From assembly GCF_027744825.2 (NCBI RefSeq), contig NC_071348.1, positions 16,401,563 to 16,465,562 of the forward strand: a stretch of DNA of 64,000 nucleotides, written 5' to 3'. The notes beneath the pieces were generated by a model. The model had not been told where the DNA came from and ran no database searches. It saw nothing but the letters and a program-made list of their open reading frames with translations. Origin of the DNA: Synchiropus splendidus. Its lineage: Eukaryota; Chordata; Actinopteri; Syngnathiformes; Callionymidae. How positions within the stretch are numbered: the stretch's first letter is position 1; each line of letters starts with the position of its first letter. Shown here piece after piece: positions 21,355 through 32,410 of the stretch. The translations under genes and the position numbers were made by a program.

Positions 21355-22905
21355 AAGGGGTGTTTCTCGTAGCTGCAGAACAAATTCAATGTCTCCGAAG
21401 GGGTTTCAGAGAGTTATCAACATTTTTATGTTTGTTGGTCTGAAAGGTACAGGTCCCGCGGACTGAAAACACGTTTTCTGCACTGTTTAATCTCTGCTCA
21501 GGGCTGTCTCAGAACATGAAAATTTCGCCTGGCACGATAGCTGAAGCGGTCATTCTAGTAGGTGCTGAACTAATTCAACATTTCTGAAGTGGTTGCAGAG
21601 TGATAACATTTTTATGTTTGTCAATTCTGAAAACCACCGTCACTCGGGTGAAAACCTGTTTTTCTGAACAGTTCACTCACTGCTCAGAATAGTGCCAGAA
21701 CATGAAAATATCAGCTGCAACTGTTGGAAAAATAGTCTTTCGAGTATATTCGGCACTAAATCCACGTTTTTGGACTATTTTCAGGGTGGAATCAACAATT
21801 TTTATTCTTCCTGGTCAGAAACCGAACCTCTCTCGGGCTGAAAACGCATTTTTGCACTGTTCACTCACTGCTCAGCGATGCCTCAGAACATGAAAATTTC
21901 ACCTGACACTGTAGCAGAAGCTGTCTTTCTAGCAGCAGCAGAACTAATTCAACCTCTCTGTGTGGTTTCAGAGAGTTATCAGGATTTTAATGCTTGTTCG
22001 TCTGAAAACCACCTTTTCGTGGCCTGAATACATGTTTTCTGCTCGGTTCACTTACTGCTTAGGCGGGACTCAGAACATGAAAATGTCACCTCAAACTATA
22101 GCAGAAGTGGTATTTCTAGTAGTTGCAGAATTTAATCACGATGTCTGAAGTGGTTTCAGAGGTAAGTACATTTTTATGTTTGTAAAAATGTAATTACCAC
22201 AGTCACTTGCGCTGAAAATGCGTTTTCTGCACTGTTCACTCACTGCTAAGGACTGACTCAGAACATAAAAATTTCACCTGCTACTAAAGCAGACCGGGGT
22301 CTTATTAGTAGGTGCCAATCTAATTCAACATGTTAAAATGTTGACTCGTTCCTGCCTCCTGTGACTTTCACCACTGCACTTGGGTCCTGCTCCACGTCTT
22401 GACCCGTGACAGTCAGAAGTGGTTTCAAAGATGTAACAAAATCTTTATCTTTTTCGGTGTGAAACGCAGCTTCTCTCGGGCAGAAAACGCATTTTTTGCG
22501 CTGTTCACTCACTCATCAGAAAAGCCTCGGAACTTGACAATATCACCTGCAACTATAGGCAAAACGTTTTTAGAGGGTTATCAACTATTGTATTTTTGAC
22601 AGTCTGAAACCAAGCTTCTCTCAGGCTGAAAATGCATATTCTGCACTGTTCACTGACTGATCAGAATAATCTCAGAACATTAAAATATCACCTGCCTCTA
22701 TTCCAGAAGGGGTCTTTCTCATAGCTGCAGAACGAATTCAACCTGTCAGAAGAGTTATCAACATTTTTATGTTTGTCGGACAAAAAAACACAATCCCTCG
22801 GGCTGAAAACGCGTTTTCTGCACTGTTCACTCACTGCTCAGCGATGCCTCAGAACATGAAAGTTTCGCCTGCAACTACAGAAAAAACACTCTTTCGACTA
22901 TATTC
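21355..22905 (+). repeat. 187-bp satellite array, plus orientation
   Basis: The anchor AGAACATGAAA (or close variants) recurs near 21511, 21697, 21884, 22071 and 22259, spaced 186-188 bases. Later units are irregular. Each monomer carries GAAAACGCGTTTTCTGCACT-like sequence around a 14-base palindrome, then TTCACTCACTGCTCAG. Two monomer types alternate: one with GTAGCTGCAGAACTAATTCA, one with AGTATATTCAACACTAAA. A gypsy LTR tail is inserted at about 22331-22411. Confidence 0.93.
22331..22411 (+). mobile_element. Gypsy LTR 3' tail inside a satellite monomer
   Basis: About 80 bases ending CTTGACCCGTGACA match the last 80 bases of the LTR-type insertion at 50121-50814. They widen one satellite spacing from 187 to 267. 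Confidence 0.7.
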
Positions 22906-24550
22906 AACACTAATCCCATACGAATAGGGCGCTGCGACTGGCCTACAAGCAGCCGTTCCACATTTCCTGCTTCCAAGCCATGGGATGAGTTTGACGAGAG
23001 CCAGGTGCTGCTATGAGGTGGATCTGGAGACTCTGTTCCCAGAGTTGGCTGAGTTCCGTGTGGTGGAGTCAAGTACGTTCCCGCTTGATCTTCTCCTGCG
23101 CCTCATGTCATCCGCCGCCGTCGTATCGAAGTTGAGCTCTCTCTCCGCCGCCAGCTCAAGAATCATCCCACTTCACTAACGGCCTGCTGGCGTTGGATGG
23201 CGAGACTACACCAAGGGCACGACCGCATGTTGTCTGACCACAACTGGAAGAAATCTGGACTATTCCCGGCGCGGTTCTTACACTCCACTGGCACTAGGAC
23301 CGCACTTGGTCAGGTACGGAGCTTACTGCCTGGTGGAGGGTTTGGATTCCCACCGCGGCGTTCCCGCTCATTCAGCCGTCATGCACTATGCATGATGCGT
23401 TCGCCCCGGGAGGAGTGACCATCCCACCCATGTTTACACCGTCGGCAACCAGCTCATAGTGCTTGAGAACATCACGCGCTCTTTATGAGCTCCGTGGACA
23501 GGCTCATACATCGCAGATCCTCTCTCACTTTACCAGAGATTTTGGAGTTTCAACAGTCTGTCGGCGTGGTGCTACGCTCGTGGCGCCTCCTCCACACACA
23601 GCCACTGCCCGGGGGGGAACACCGTCACTGGTCGAAGGGGCGGGGTGACCTCAGCCGTCCAAATCATAGCTGTGCTGATCATCGCTTCTCATCTTGGAGA
23701 GACCAGTCCGCTGCTCTCACCTCTGCTCCCTCCAAAAGCGTGAAGAAAACGTTGTATCTGAAACTATGCATCTGTAACAGGTCTGAATACTGTGACCTTG
23801 TCTTCAGTTCAAACGTGGCGTCTCAATGTGGTCAGTAGAACGCCGTCTGAAACAAAATGCGGACAGAGTCACACAAGGCTTCTACATGTGTCGATGGTGA
23901 GAAAAGTAATCCAAGGGATTCTTTTTTTTCATTGTGGTAACCCACACCACAATTAGATCTCTTTCTGAAACATCACTCACAAACATCTCACTTTGTCATA
24001 CAACAACTGTCAGACATCATGAACCACATTCATAATTGATTTTCATCTGAATGTATAATGCTGCCATTAAACCTTTTGGCTAGTGTTGAGAAATAATAAA
24101 ACTTTACTTTTCACCAAACACCGTTATTCACCACAAGCAAACCGAACTCCAAACAACTCAATCACCCGTGCCCTGTCAACGTAGGTTGTCAGTATTAGCT
24201 TACAAGCGCCACATCCACACAGAGCGAACTCAAAGTACGAAGGAAAAACAGTATACTTAAAAACCATGTCACCATCCACACACTCAGACCCCCAATCAAT
24301 CAATCCCAAGTGGAACAAACATTATAAACAAATGGATTTGACTAACCTGAAACTAAATGAGGACAGAGTCACACTAGGCTTCCACATTTGTCGATGGTGA
24401 GAAAAGTAATAAAAAAAAGTGTCACTTCCTATTTACCCACACATCTTCAATGCCTAACCTCTGTCCTTTCCTGCCCTCTACTGACCTAATTATATACCTG
24501 CCGGTTAATCAACTCCATTAAATTATTTAATTAAAATAATTAAATGACAT
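22905..24550 (+). repeat. Segments Q and P and tail of composite block copy 1
   Basis: Segment Q (22905-23190) recurs at 60885-61150 and, inverted, at 35526-35830. Segment P (23190-23790) recurs at 19480-19975, 57820-58310, 61150-61800 and, inverted, 31865-32410. A short frame in P (SSVDRLIHRRSSLTLPEILE) recurs in the inverted copy at 31870-32301. P may be the start of a DIRS gag-like ORF, because in the inverted copy it lies just upstream of the DIRS reverse transcriptase. The tail 23790-24550 holds no recognisable gene. Confidence 0.6.
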
Positions 24551-24589
24551 CTAACACATACTCTGTGACCACACATAAATGGCCGTCAC

Positions 24590-26615
24590 ACTAGAAAGGC
24601 AGTTTTTTGTCATCAAATTGTCATGTTCTGAGGCCTTCGCTGAGCAGTGACTGAACATTGCAGAAAACGCTTTTTCAGCCCGAGGGACTGTGGTTTTGAG
24701 ACAGATAGACATGAAAATGTTGTAACCTCTCTGAAACCACTTCAGACAAGTTGAATTAGTTTGGCACTTACTAAAAACACTCCTTCTGCTTATATTGGCA
24801 CGTGAAATGTTTATGTTCTGAGGCATCCCTGTGCAGTGAGTGAACAGTGCATAAAACATGTTTTCAGGCTGAGAGAAGCTCGGTTTCTGACCAGGAAAAA
24901 AGAAGTTGATAACACACTGATAAACAGTTCAGAAAGGTACATTTAGTGCTGAATATACTAGAAAGAGAGTTTTTCCTATTGTTGCAGTTGAAGTTTTCAT
25001 GTTCTGAGTCACGACTGAGCAGTGTTTGAACAGTGCAGTGAACGCCATTTTCAAAATATAAAATCGCTTTGAATGTGTGAGTGCTGAATATACTAGAAAT
25101 AGTCTTTTTGCTATATTTACACTTGATATTTTCACTGCTCTCAGGCTATTCTGATTAGTCAGTGAAGAGTGCAGAAAATGCTTTTTCTCCCGAGGGACAG
25201 TGGTTTTCAGACCGACAATCATTAAAATGTTGATAACTCATTGAAACCACTTCAGAGAGGTTGAATTAGTTCTGCAGCTACTAGAAAGACTATAGCAGAT
25301 TCTGCTATAGTATTAGTTGAAATTTTCATGTTCTGAGGCATTGCTGAGAAAAAGTCTAAAAAAAGTTCTGAAATGTACGTTTAGTGTTGAATATACCAGA
25401 AAGAGTGCCTTTCCTATAGTGGCAAGTGAAATTTTCATGTTGTGAGGCATCCCTGAGCAGTGAGTAAACAGTGCATAAAACGTGTTTTCAGCCAAAGGAA
25501 TAATAGTAATAGAGATAGAAGTAAAAATGTTGATAACTCTCTTAAATCACTTTAGACAGGTTGAGTTAGTTCTGCACCTTGTCGAAATACCTTTTCTGCT
25601 ATAGTGGCAGGTGAAATTTTCATCTTCTGGGGAATCGCTGAGCAGTGAGTGAACAGTGCGTAAAATGCGTTTCCGGCCAAAGAGAATGTAGGTTTCGGAA
25701 CGGCAAAAATAAAATTGTTGATAACCCTCTAAAAACAGTTCAAAAATGTAGGTTTAGTGTTGAATATATTAGAAAGACTGTTTTTGCAGGTAATATTTTC
25801 AGGTTCTTAAAATATTCTGATCAGTGAGTGAACAGTGCAAGAAAACACGTTTTCAGCTCGAGAGAAGCTCGGTTTCTAAAACAGGAAAAAAAATAGTTGA
25901 TAACCCCCTGAAATACAGTTCAGAAATGTAGGTTCAGTGTTTATTTTACGAGAAAGAGTGTTTCTCCTATAGCTGCTCGAGAAATTTTCATGTTATCTGG
26001 CATCCCTGAGCAGTGAGTGAACAGTGCATAAAATGCGTTTTCACCCAAAGAAAACGTGGTTTACAGACCGACAAAAATAAAATTCAGACAGGTTGAGTTA
26101 GTTCTGCACCTTGTAGTAATACCGTTTCTGCTATAGTGGCAGGTGAAAATTTCATTTTCTGGGGCATCGCTCTGCAGTGAGTGAACAGTGCGTAAAACGC
26201 GTTTTCGTCTGAAGAGAATGTGGGTTTGGGACCGGCAAAAATAAAATTGTTGATAACCCTCTAAAAACAGTTCAGACAGCGTAGATTTCTGCTGCAACTA
26301 CAAAAAAGACCCTTTCTGCTGTCGTGGGAGGTGAAAATTTAATCTTCTGAAGCTTCCCTCAGAAGTTGTGGCACAATGCAGAAAACGCGTTTTCAGTCTG
26401 AGATAAGGTGGGTTTCGGAACGCCAAACCTAAAATGTTGATAACTTTCGAAAAACACTTCAAACAGCTTAGATTTGATGTGCAACTACTAGAAAGACCCA
26501 TTCTGCTATACTGGGAGGTCAAAATGTCATGTTCTGAAGATTCCCTGAGACGTTATGACACAATGCAGAAAATGCTTTTTCAGTCTGAGATAAGGTTGGT
26601 TTCGGAACGCCAAGC
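24590..26615 (-). repeat. 187-bp satellite array, minus orientation
   Basis: Same satellite as 21355-22905 but inverted: GCAGTGAGTGAACAGTGC followed by GAAAACGCGTTTTC-like sequence recurs through the region. Monomers are more diverged, and many are shortened. Short frames with MKISXATIGKXLFLVYS-type residues are translations of the satellite, not genes. Confidence 0.9.
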
Positions 26616-26639
26616 ACCTTTATCTGCCCTTTATCTTCT

Positions 26640-27540
26640 CTTTATCTGCTTTCAATCGTTCCTTATTTCCATCTCTCTTTGACCGTAGTCCGAGTGTAGG
26701 AGAAATGGAAGGAATATTGAGATCAGGAGGCAAAGCCCTTGCTTCGCCTGCTGGTCTCTCCCTCTGGCCAAGAACTTGACCGTGCAGAAGAGGAGACCAC
26801 ATGGCGATGGATGCACCCCCACCAGGAACCTTGTGCGACCCAGCTGGATTGCTCCGTCGCTTCTCCCATCCATCAATGACCGAAGTCCGGGTGTAGCAGA
26901 GATGGGAGAACCTTTGGCTAATGTGGAGATGCGCTAGTCGGGGCTCCGCCCGTAACTCCAGGTTCGCCAGGCAGGTCAACTTGACTAGGTGGAGAGAGAA
27001 TCCTCACCACATAGACTGTCCTGAGATAAACAATGCGGAGTGCAAACAGGAAAGAACTACAACGTCCAGACGCCTTAATGATTGGAGCTGGACCTTGTGT
27101 GGGGAGCAACACTGCGGATAAGTGCGCAGGAGAAGCGTCACCAAATTAGGTGAAGATTCACCGGTGGCCTGTCTCTAATCACAGAGGGGTGGCGTGCCAA
27201 GAGACCTGCTGCTATCTCCAAACGCCAGGTCTCACGCCAGTCCGGCCTACTCGATGTCTTACGGCAATGACCTCACCCCCAAGGTCGCGCAAAATGTTGT
27301 TAGTCCGAATGTAGTGAAGTTTCACGAGTAACCCTCCATACAGCGGGTATGGGTGTCCCCCTGGGGCCCTCTTGTTGCCAAACCAGGTACTTCCCTGCTC
27401 CGGCGACTACACAGTGGAACCTGACGCCATCCCATGGCCACAGCACTAGTTTGAGCCCAACGTGGAAGAACTAGGCACTAATAACCATCCATATTTGGAG
27501 GGAGAACTCGCCAGTGGAGACACGTTTGGCCCATGACAAA
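26640..27540. other. Unassigned stretch between satellite and DIRS sequence
   Basis: I recognise no gene. Two related segments (GACCGTAGTCCGAGTGTAG near 26682 and GACCGAAGTCCGGGTGTAGC near 26878) lie about 195 bases apart. An open frame of 119 codons on the minus strand (26979-26620) matches no family I know. It is probably more decayed DIRS-type or composite repeat sequence. Confidence 0.3.
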
Positions 27541-28116
27541 GCGCTGCCAAAGAGAGCGATTCTCTCATCTATTGTCCAGAGCTGCTGGAAGCACCTGTAA
27601 ACAGGACAACGTGAGGCAAAGAAGAAGGTGCTCCGTCAGACAAATAGAAATCTGCAAAAGATGAGGCAGAAGCCGAGGAGGCTGCTTGGCAGGTTTCTGC
27701 CAAGGAAACTCCTCTGATGGCAGCTATGGATGTTGTCCCTTTTTACCACCTGCCAGAGCCACCCACAGCTTATCTGTTTTCCTGAAGGCTCTCACTGCAA
27801 GCGCCAGTGATTCTCATCCGGGTGGCGGGTAAGACAGAAAGCCTTCACTGAAAAATTGCTGACCTTGGCACAAAGAAATTTGTGAAAAAAGACTAATCGA
27901 GAAGGCACATAGTTCTCCAAACCCTCCTGATGGAGGCCAGGCCCAGGAGGAGAGCTGCTCCAAAGGAGCCTGATCAAGGGGCTTGAAGGGAGCTTCAGAG
28001 AGAGTATTATATACCAATTGAAGATCCCAATAGGGGCAGATGCGTCTGGAGATAGGTCTGAGTCTTCGAGATCCCTGCATGAACTGGACTAGCAACGGAC
28101 AACAGTCCACACCCAT
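27540..28116 (-). pseudogene. DIRS-type tyrosine recombinase fragment, copy 2
   Basis: The minus strand reads RRLRPISRRICPYWDLQLVY and LSEAPFKPLDQ, as in the recombinase at 29093-29554. After a decayed middle, KTDKLWVALAGGKKG-type sequence lies near 27740-27790, matching the plus-strand copy at 39180-39240. The tyrosine recombinase integrates DIRS elements; the catalytic residues cannot be followed here. Confidence 0.65.
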
Positions 28117-28134
28117 TTAGCATTACATGCTTTG

Positions 28135-28640
28135 AGTGTTGAGGGTGATTTAGCATTTAGGACCACCTGCTAGCCTTGAAGTAGCCCCCTGCTGCAGGAC
28201 TGTTTGCAGGACATGAACTGGTTGCAGCACACCCTTGTGTGAGTGTGTGTGTGAGCACAGGTGGCAGAGTTACGCAGTCCAGAACACCTCCCGGGACTCT
28301 GGAACACCTATGAGGTCATCTTGACCACAAAGCTTAAACCCCAGCCTTGCAATGTGGCCTGACCTGAGAACCATGAGCAATTACCATGGCCATCCATACC
28401 GGACGTCTGACTGGCACCGCTGGCTCCTTTGCAGACAGCCTTCAAGGAGATGCACGTTTTACTGCACTGAACCACCTGTAATGTCACCGGCGATGTTGCT
28501 TTGGTATGACGGAAGGTGGTGTGCCCATGGTCCTGTCAATATCTCGGATGGCCAGGGCCTCACACGGGACCGGCCTATGAGACTTCTTATGCAACCGCCA
28601 CGCCCAGGGTCTATCCAGCGTGAATGAATTAATGAATGGG
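28135..28640. repeat. Dispersed repeat, inverted partner of 37800-38330
   Basis: The sequence around CCATGGCCATCCATACCGG and the TGAATGAATTAATGAATGGG end at 28621-28640 reappears in reverse complement at about 37800-38330. No coding function is recognised. Confidence 0.6.
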
Positions 28641-28650
28641 TTGTGAAGAT

Positions 28651-28880
28651 GTAGCATTAACAACCCCTCATACATAGAGTGTAATTTTACACTCTGGGTG
28701 GCAGGAGCTGCCGCCTCATCTTTGTCACCTTAAGCTGATATAGAAGGTGGCGTTTACAACCCCTCATATATGGTGTGTACCCTACACTGTGGATCAGCAG
28801 GAACTGCGTTGCCCTCGTTTAGCCACTCTGCGGCTGAAATAGAAAGTGGCATTAACAGTCCTCCAAACCTATAGGGAAAA
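28651..28880 (+). repeat. ~97-bp tandem repeat, 2.3 copies
   Basis: GTAGCATTAACAACCCCTCA at 28651, GTGGCGTTTACAACCCCTCA at 28747 and GTGGCATTAACAGTCCTCC at 28846 start successive units 96-99 bases apart. Confidence 0.8.
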
Positions 28881-29089
28881 CATTTACTGAGCAGCTACAG
28901 TCAGGGTTCTAGTCTGAGCTGAGCAAGAAAGAGGGAGTTTATTCACAAATGAATAAACAGTCATGCAGGAATCCGGTGGATCTCGGGACGCTGCACTCTG
29001 CACAGCACTGTAATGAAGCAGATACTGGTGTCCCAGAGCCAGTGCTGTGAATGAGCGCTGCTCGTATGAATGGGGAGGAGGGCAGAAAG

Positions 29090-29554
29090 TCTTTACTGAT
29101 AAGGTGCTGACCTGTGAAGAAGAAGAGAGACATTTAGGTGCGATGGCAGGGTTGGGTCTAAGTGATACCGCCGAGTCATCGACACCAAAAGAGATGCAAT
29201 CAGGGCTGATCGAAAAAGAGCTACTAGCTCCTTGGAGGCCTGATCAAGTGGCTCAAAAGGGGCTTCGGAGAGTGAATTGAGTACCAGCTGCAGGTCCCAG
29301 TAATGACATAAAGGTCTTGAGGTTGGTCTAAGCCTTTTCACTCATCTCATGAAACGGCTCACTTGACGATGCTTGCCGAAGGGGTGGCCGTCCAGACCAT
29401 TGTGTAGCATGGAAAGGGCTGCTACATAAACCCGTAATGTAGGGCTGCTCCGACCTTGGTTAACCAGATGCTGCAGAAACAAGAGGATGAGAGAAATAGT
29501 TGCCGATAATGGGCAGGCTGACTGGGTTCCACACCACCGGGGAAACATGTCCAA
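29090..29554 (-). pseudogene. DIRS-type tyrosine recombinase, N-terminal part
   Basis: The frame from 29554 reads FLQHLVNQGRSSPTLRVYVA followed by ALSMLHNGLDGHPFGKHRQV and SRFMR, the SAM-like N-terminal domain of DIRS recombinases. The frame from 29341 continues KRLRPTSRPLCHYWDLQLVL and EAPFEPLDQASKELVALFRS. The catalytic C-terminal half is missing on this strand. It lies downstream of the DIRS RNase H remnant, as expected in a DIRS element. Confidence 0.78.
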
Positions 29555-29586
29555 TTAGCATTGTATACTCTGAGGGTTGGCAGAGC

Positions 29587-30000
29587 TTAAACGTTCTGAA
29601 AAGTCAATTGGACATCAGGGGGCAAGTGACTGATTGTTAACCCTGGAGAAGCCAAACCTTGAGGGGTGGTTCTAGACCTCAGGGTTCCTGATGTTTGCAG
29701 AAGCGCTGACCTCGATGGAGGGAACTCCCAGTGGCCTTTGATCCGCATATGACACATCTCCGGATACCAGCTGGAGCTGGGGCTGTTTGGATTAAGGGAA
29801 GGAGGGGGAAAGGCATACAGGAGGCCTTTTGGCCACCTTGGATGAGCCAGGGCATCCACATCCAGTGGAAGGTCATCAGATCTACGGGGAGAGAACCAGA
29901 GAGGACATTTGAAGCTCTATCTGCTGGCAAAGACATCAGCCACTGGGTGGCCGAAAAACTCGCTGATCATGTTTGCCATCTCCTGAGATAAACTCCATTA
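29587..30000 (-). pseudogene. DIRS-type RNase H and linker remnant
   Basis: The minus-strand frames contain MDALAHPRWPKGLLYAFPPP and related sequence, which matches the segment after RNase H in DIRS pol (an FSHPWPKGLLYAFPP-type motif). Frames shift repeatedly. The upstream part to about 30300 shows faint RNase H-like sequence only. Confidence 0.6.
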
Positions 30001-30319
30001 ATCTGGCAGAGCCCTCAATGAGGCTAAATGTACATCAGCCCAGAGAAAAAATCTTTGTGGCGAGGTTGTGTGACACAGACGACCTCACGCCACCCTGACG
30101 GTTGATGTAGGCCACTGTGGTGGCGCTGTCTGATCTCACCATAACGTCGTTCCCAATTAGATGGAGAGAAAGGGCCACCAACACTCTAAAACCGCCAACA
30201 GTTCCATCGGGTTCATGTGACGACCTTCGGAACTGCTCCAGATCCTGCTGACGCAGATCTGATCCAGGTGGCCTCCCCCGCCGGACAGAGATGCATCTGT
30301 AAAGACTTGTAGGAATTGT

Positions 30320-31340
30320 TGGATCCTGAAAAGCGTGCTGAGTCCCAGTCAGAGCACGACTTTCCTGGGGGTCATGCTGGACTCAGTCTCCGGTCAGGCC
30401 CGACACTCTAGATTTGTCTTCTGGTCTTTGGTCTGGAGTCGGGTGAGGGTGCAGACCGCGAAACCACTTCTGAAGACCTCGCATGTTGAGCAGACCAAGG
30501 CGTGGGCCCCTGCCTCAATCGCGCGATGTGGTCCAACACCAATCTGGTGTGTGCTCATGACTCCTGTTTGGACCTGGCTAGAATCAACCAGTAGTACAAG
30601 TACGTCAGAATCCGCACACCCTGTCTCCTTAGTGGTTCGAGCCCCGCCTTCATGCACTTGGCGAAGGTGCGAGGCACAAGACACTAGAAACTGTGTTGTG
30701 GAAGTAGGCGTGTGCAAGATCTATGGAGGTCATCCACTCTCACACTCTGACGCACTCCAGGAGTCTCCTGCTGGTCCGGAACCGCTATCTGGTCATGAAT
30801 TGGTTGAGGAGACTGAGGTGCAGAACATGTCTCCACTGTGTCTTTTTGGGTCCTAGAAAGTACCTGGAGTAAAACCCAGCGTATCTGGATCGCTTTGCCA
30901 CTCGTACAATTACTTCCTTTGACAGGAGAGCGCGGTCCTCCTCCATCAGACACGACAGCTGGTTCTCTGAGTTCACCCAGGTCCACGTGGTGTCGCAGAA
31001 CCTCGGGGTTGACTGTGAATCTGAAAGACGTGTCAATGACCGAATATCTTCTCGATCCATATGGGCAGGTGAGGAGACAGGCGCTTTCAATTCAGAAGAT
31101 ACTCTTTCAAGACTGGCGACCTGACCACAGGAGAGGACTCCGGGTAGGGTCCAGGATGACAGGGTCGTCGGTGCACAGCGCCCACTCCTCTGGGCACTTC
31201 AAGTCCCGCTGGTTGTTCAAAAACAGACTTGCTTTTTTCAGCTGAGCCATCAGAGGAAGTAGGGCCACCAAACTTGTATTGTACCTTGATCTGACACAGC
31301 AATTCTTCTGAGATGGACACCCGAGGGACCGGCCCAATCT
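30320..31340 (-). pseudogene. DIRS-type reverse transcriptase and upstream ORF, inverted copy
   Basis: The minus strand 31090-30785 reads YAGFYSRYFLGPKKTQ and LHLSLLNQFMTR, the same start as the reverse transcriptase at 20927. Upstream (31337-31107), LLPLMAQLKKASLFLNNQRD and PEEWALCTDDPVI recur in the other copies (20611-20796, 58960-59090). Downstream, near 30560-30620, is the YLDD-box region. At 30335-30420 a short piece (SQSTTFLGVMLDSVSGQARH) reads on the plus strand, so the element is also locally inverted. Confidence 0.75.
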
Positions 31341-32410
31341 CAGAAAGAGATGACTAGGCAGGACGATGTCCTGCTTGCCTCTGAGAGGTTTGGAGGGCTG
31401 CAGAGAACAGAATCACAGACAGACATCGCATCAGACATTGCGTGAGGGAGCTGAGAACAGAGCAGGTCTGGCACGCAGCGCCTACTGTGAGAGCCTCTCA
31501 AGTGGTGGCTTTCACAGTCCTGTGGCGACCCCTGCTAAAAACTGGCGAGTCTGAGGAATAAGAAGAGTTAATGGCAGAATTGAAACTCCCCTGACTTTTG
31601 GCTAGAACGAAACGTGAGAGAGTGGAAAGAGTTATCTGACACCTCTGCTTCTAATTGTGGAGAAGCTAAGGAAAAACATAACTTCTTGGCTCCTGAAACC
31701 TCCCCGTCTCCTGAGACAACGTCAAACAAAAACACATTTTTGAAGCCGGAGTTCGCACTGACTGGAACCGGAGGTGAACTTGGCGGTGATAAGCCCTAAT
31801 TTTGGGCAGACAAGAAACAGACCCGATACCAATGTAATGCAGCTTATTTTTTATTTTACATACAATGATTTATTTGTAGGCTTTTGGAGGGAGCGGAGGT
31901 GAGAGCAGCCGACTGGTCTCTCCAAGAGGAGCTGCGAGGATCAGTGCAGCTACGATCCAGATGGCTGGGCTCACCCCGCCCCTTCGACCAGCGACAGTGT
32001 TCCACCTGGGCGGCGGCTGTGTGTGGAGGAGGCGCCGCGAGCAGAGCACCACGCCAACGGGCTGTTGGATCTCCAAAATCTCTGGTGGAGTGAGAGAGGT
32101 TCTGCGATGGATGAGTCTGTCCATGGAGCTCATAAAGTGCGCGATGATCTTCTCAAGCGCTATGTGCTGGTTGCCGACTGCGTTGACACCATTCCACTGC
32201 GCGATGCTAGGATGGTCACTCCTCAGGGGAGAAGTCGAGCTCAAGGGGCGGGGGTATCGCGCATCGCAAATCGCGCACGACTTCTGAGTGAGAGGGAACA
32301 CAGCGCCACAATTCCAAACCCTCCACCTAAGCAGTAAACTCCTTACCTGACCACGTGTAGTGCTAGTGCCACCGGAGTGTCAGAACTGCGCCGGGAATAG
32401 TCCGGATATC
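31340..32410 (-). repeat. Composite block sequence including segment P, inverted
   Basis: This mirrors 19480-20600 and 57820-58860. Segment P occupies about 31865-32410 on the minus strand, with the frame MSSMDRLIHRRTSLTPPEIL. It is cut at 32410 by the LINE, whose other side (35526) continues the same segment. Confidence 0.7.

Larger units (their letters stand above)
18780..24550 (+). repeat. Composite repeat block, copy 1
   Basis: This block has a direct-orientation partner at 57030-62580 with the same internal order: the gypsy integrase tail; a stretch with repeated TAATTTCACAATC; segment P (about 19480-19975); a DIRS-type region ending in reverse transcriptase (to about 21350); 187-bp satellite (21355-22905); segment Q (22905-23190); segment P again (23190-23790); and a tail with the recurring CGATGGTGAGAAAAGTAAT. 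The two copies share the same junctions, including where satellite cuts into the reverse transcriptase, so they arose by duplication of an already mosaic unit. Confidence 0.85.

Noticed and set aside
21355..22905. Regularly spaced repeats resembling a CRISPR array
   Set aside because: The whole 187-bp monomer repeats, with no unique spacers, and the context is vertebrate.
24124..24318. A 64-codon minus-strand frame that also occurs at 62145-62339
   Set aside because: Both lie in duplicated block tails. Most base differences between the two change an amino acid, so there is no sign of protein constraint.
21702..26300. Many 60-100 codon frames with recurring NMKISPATIGK-like residues
   Set aside because: They are translations of the 187-bp satellite in different frames and strands.
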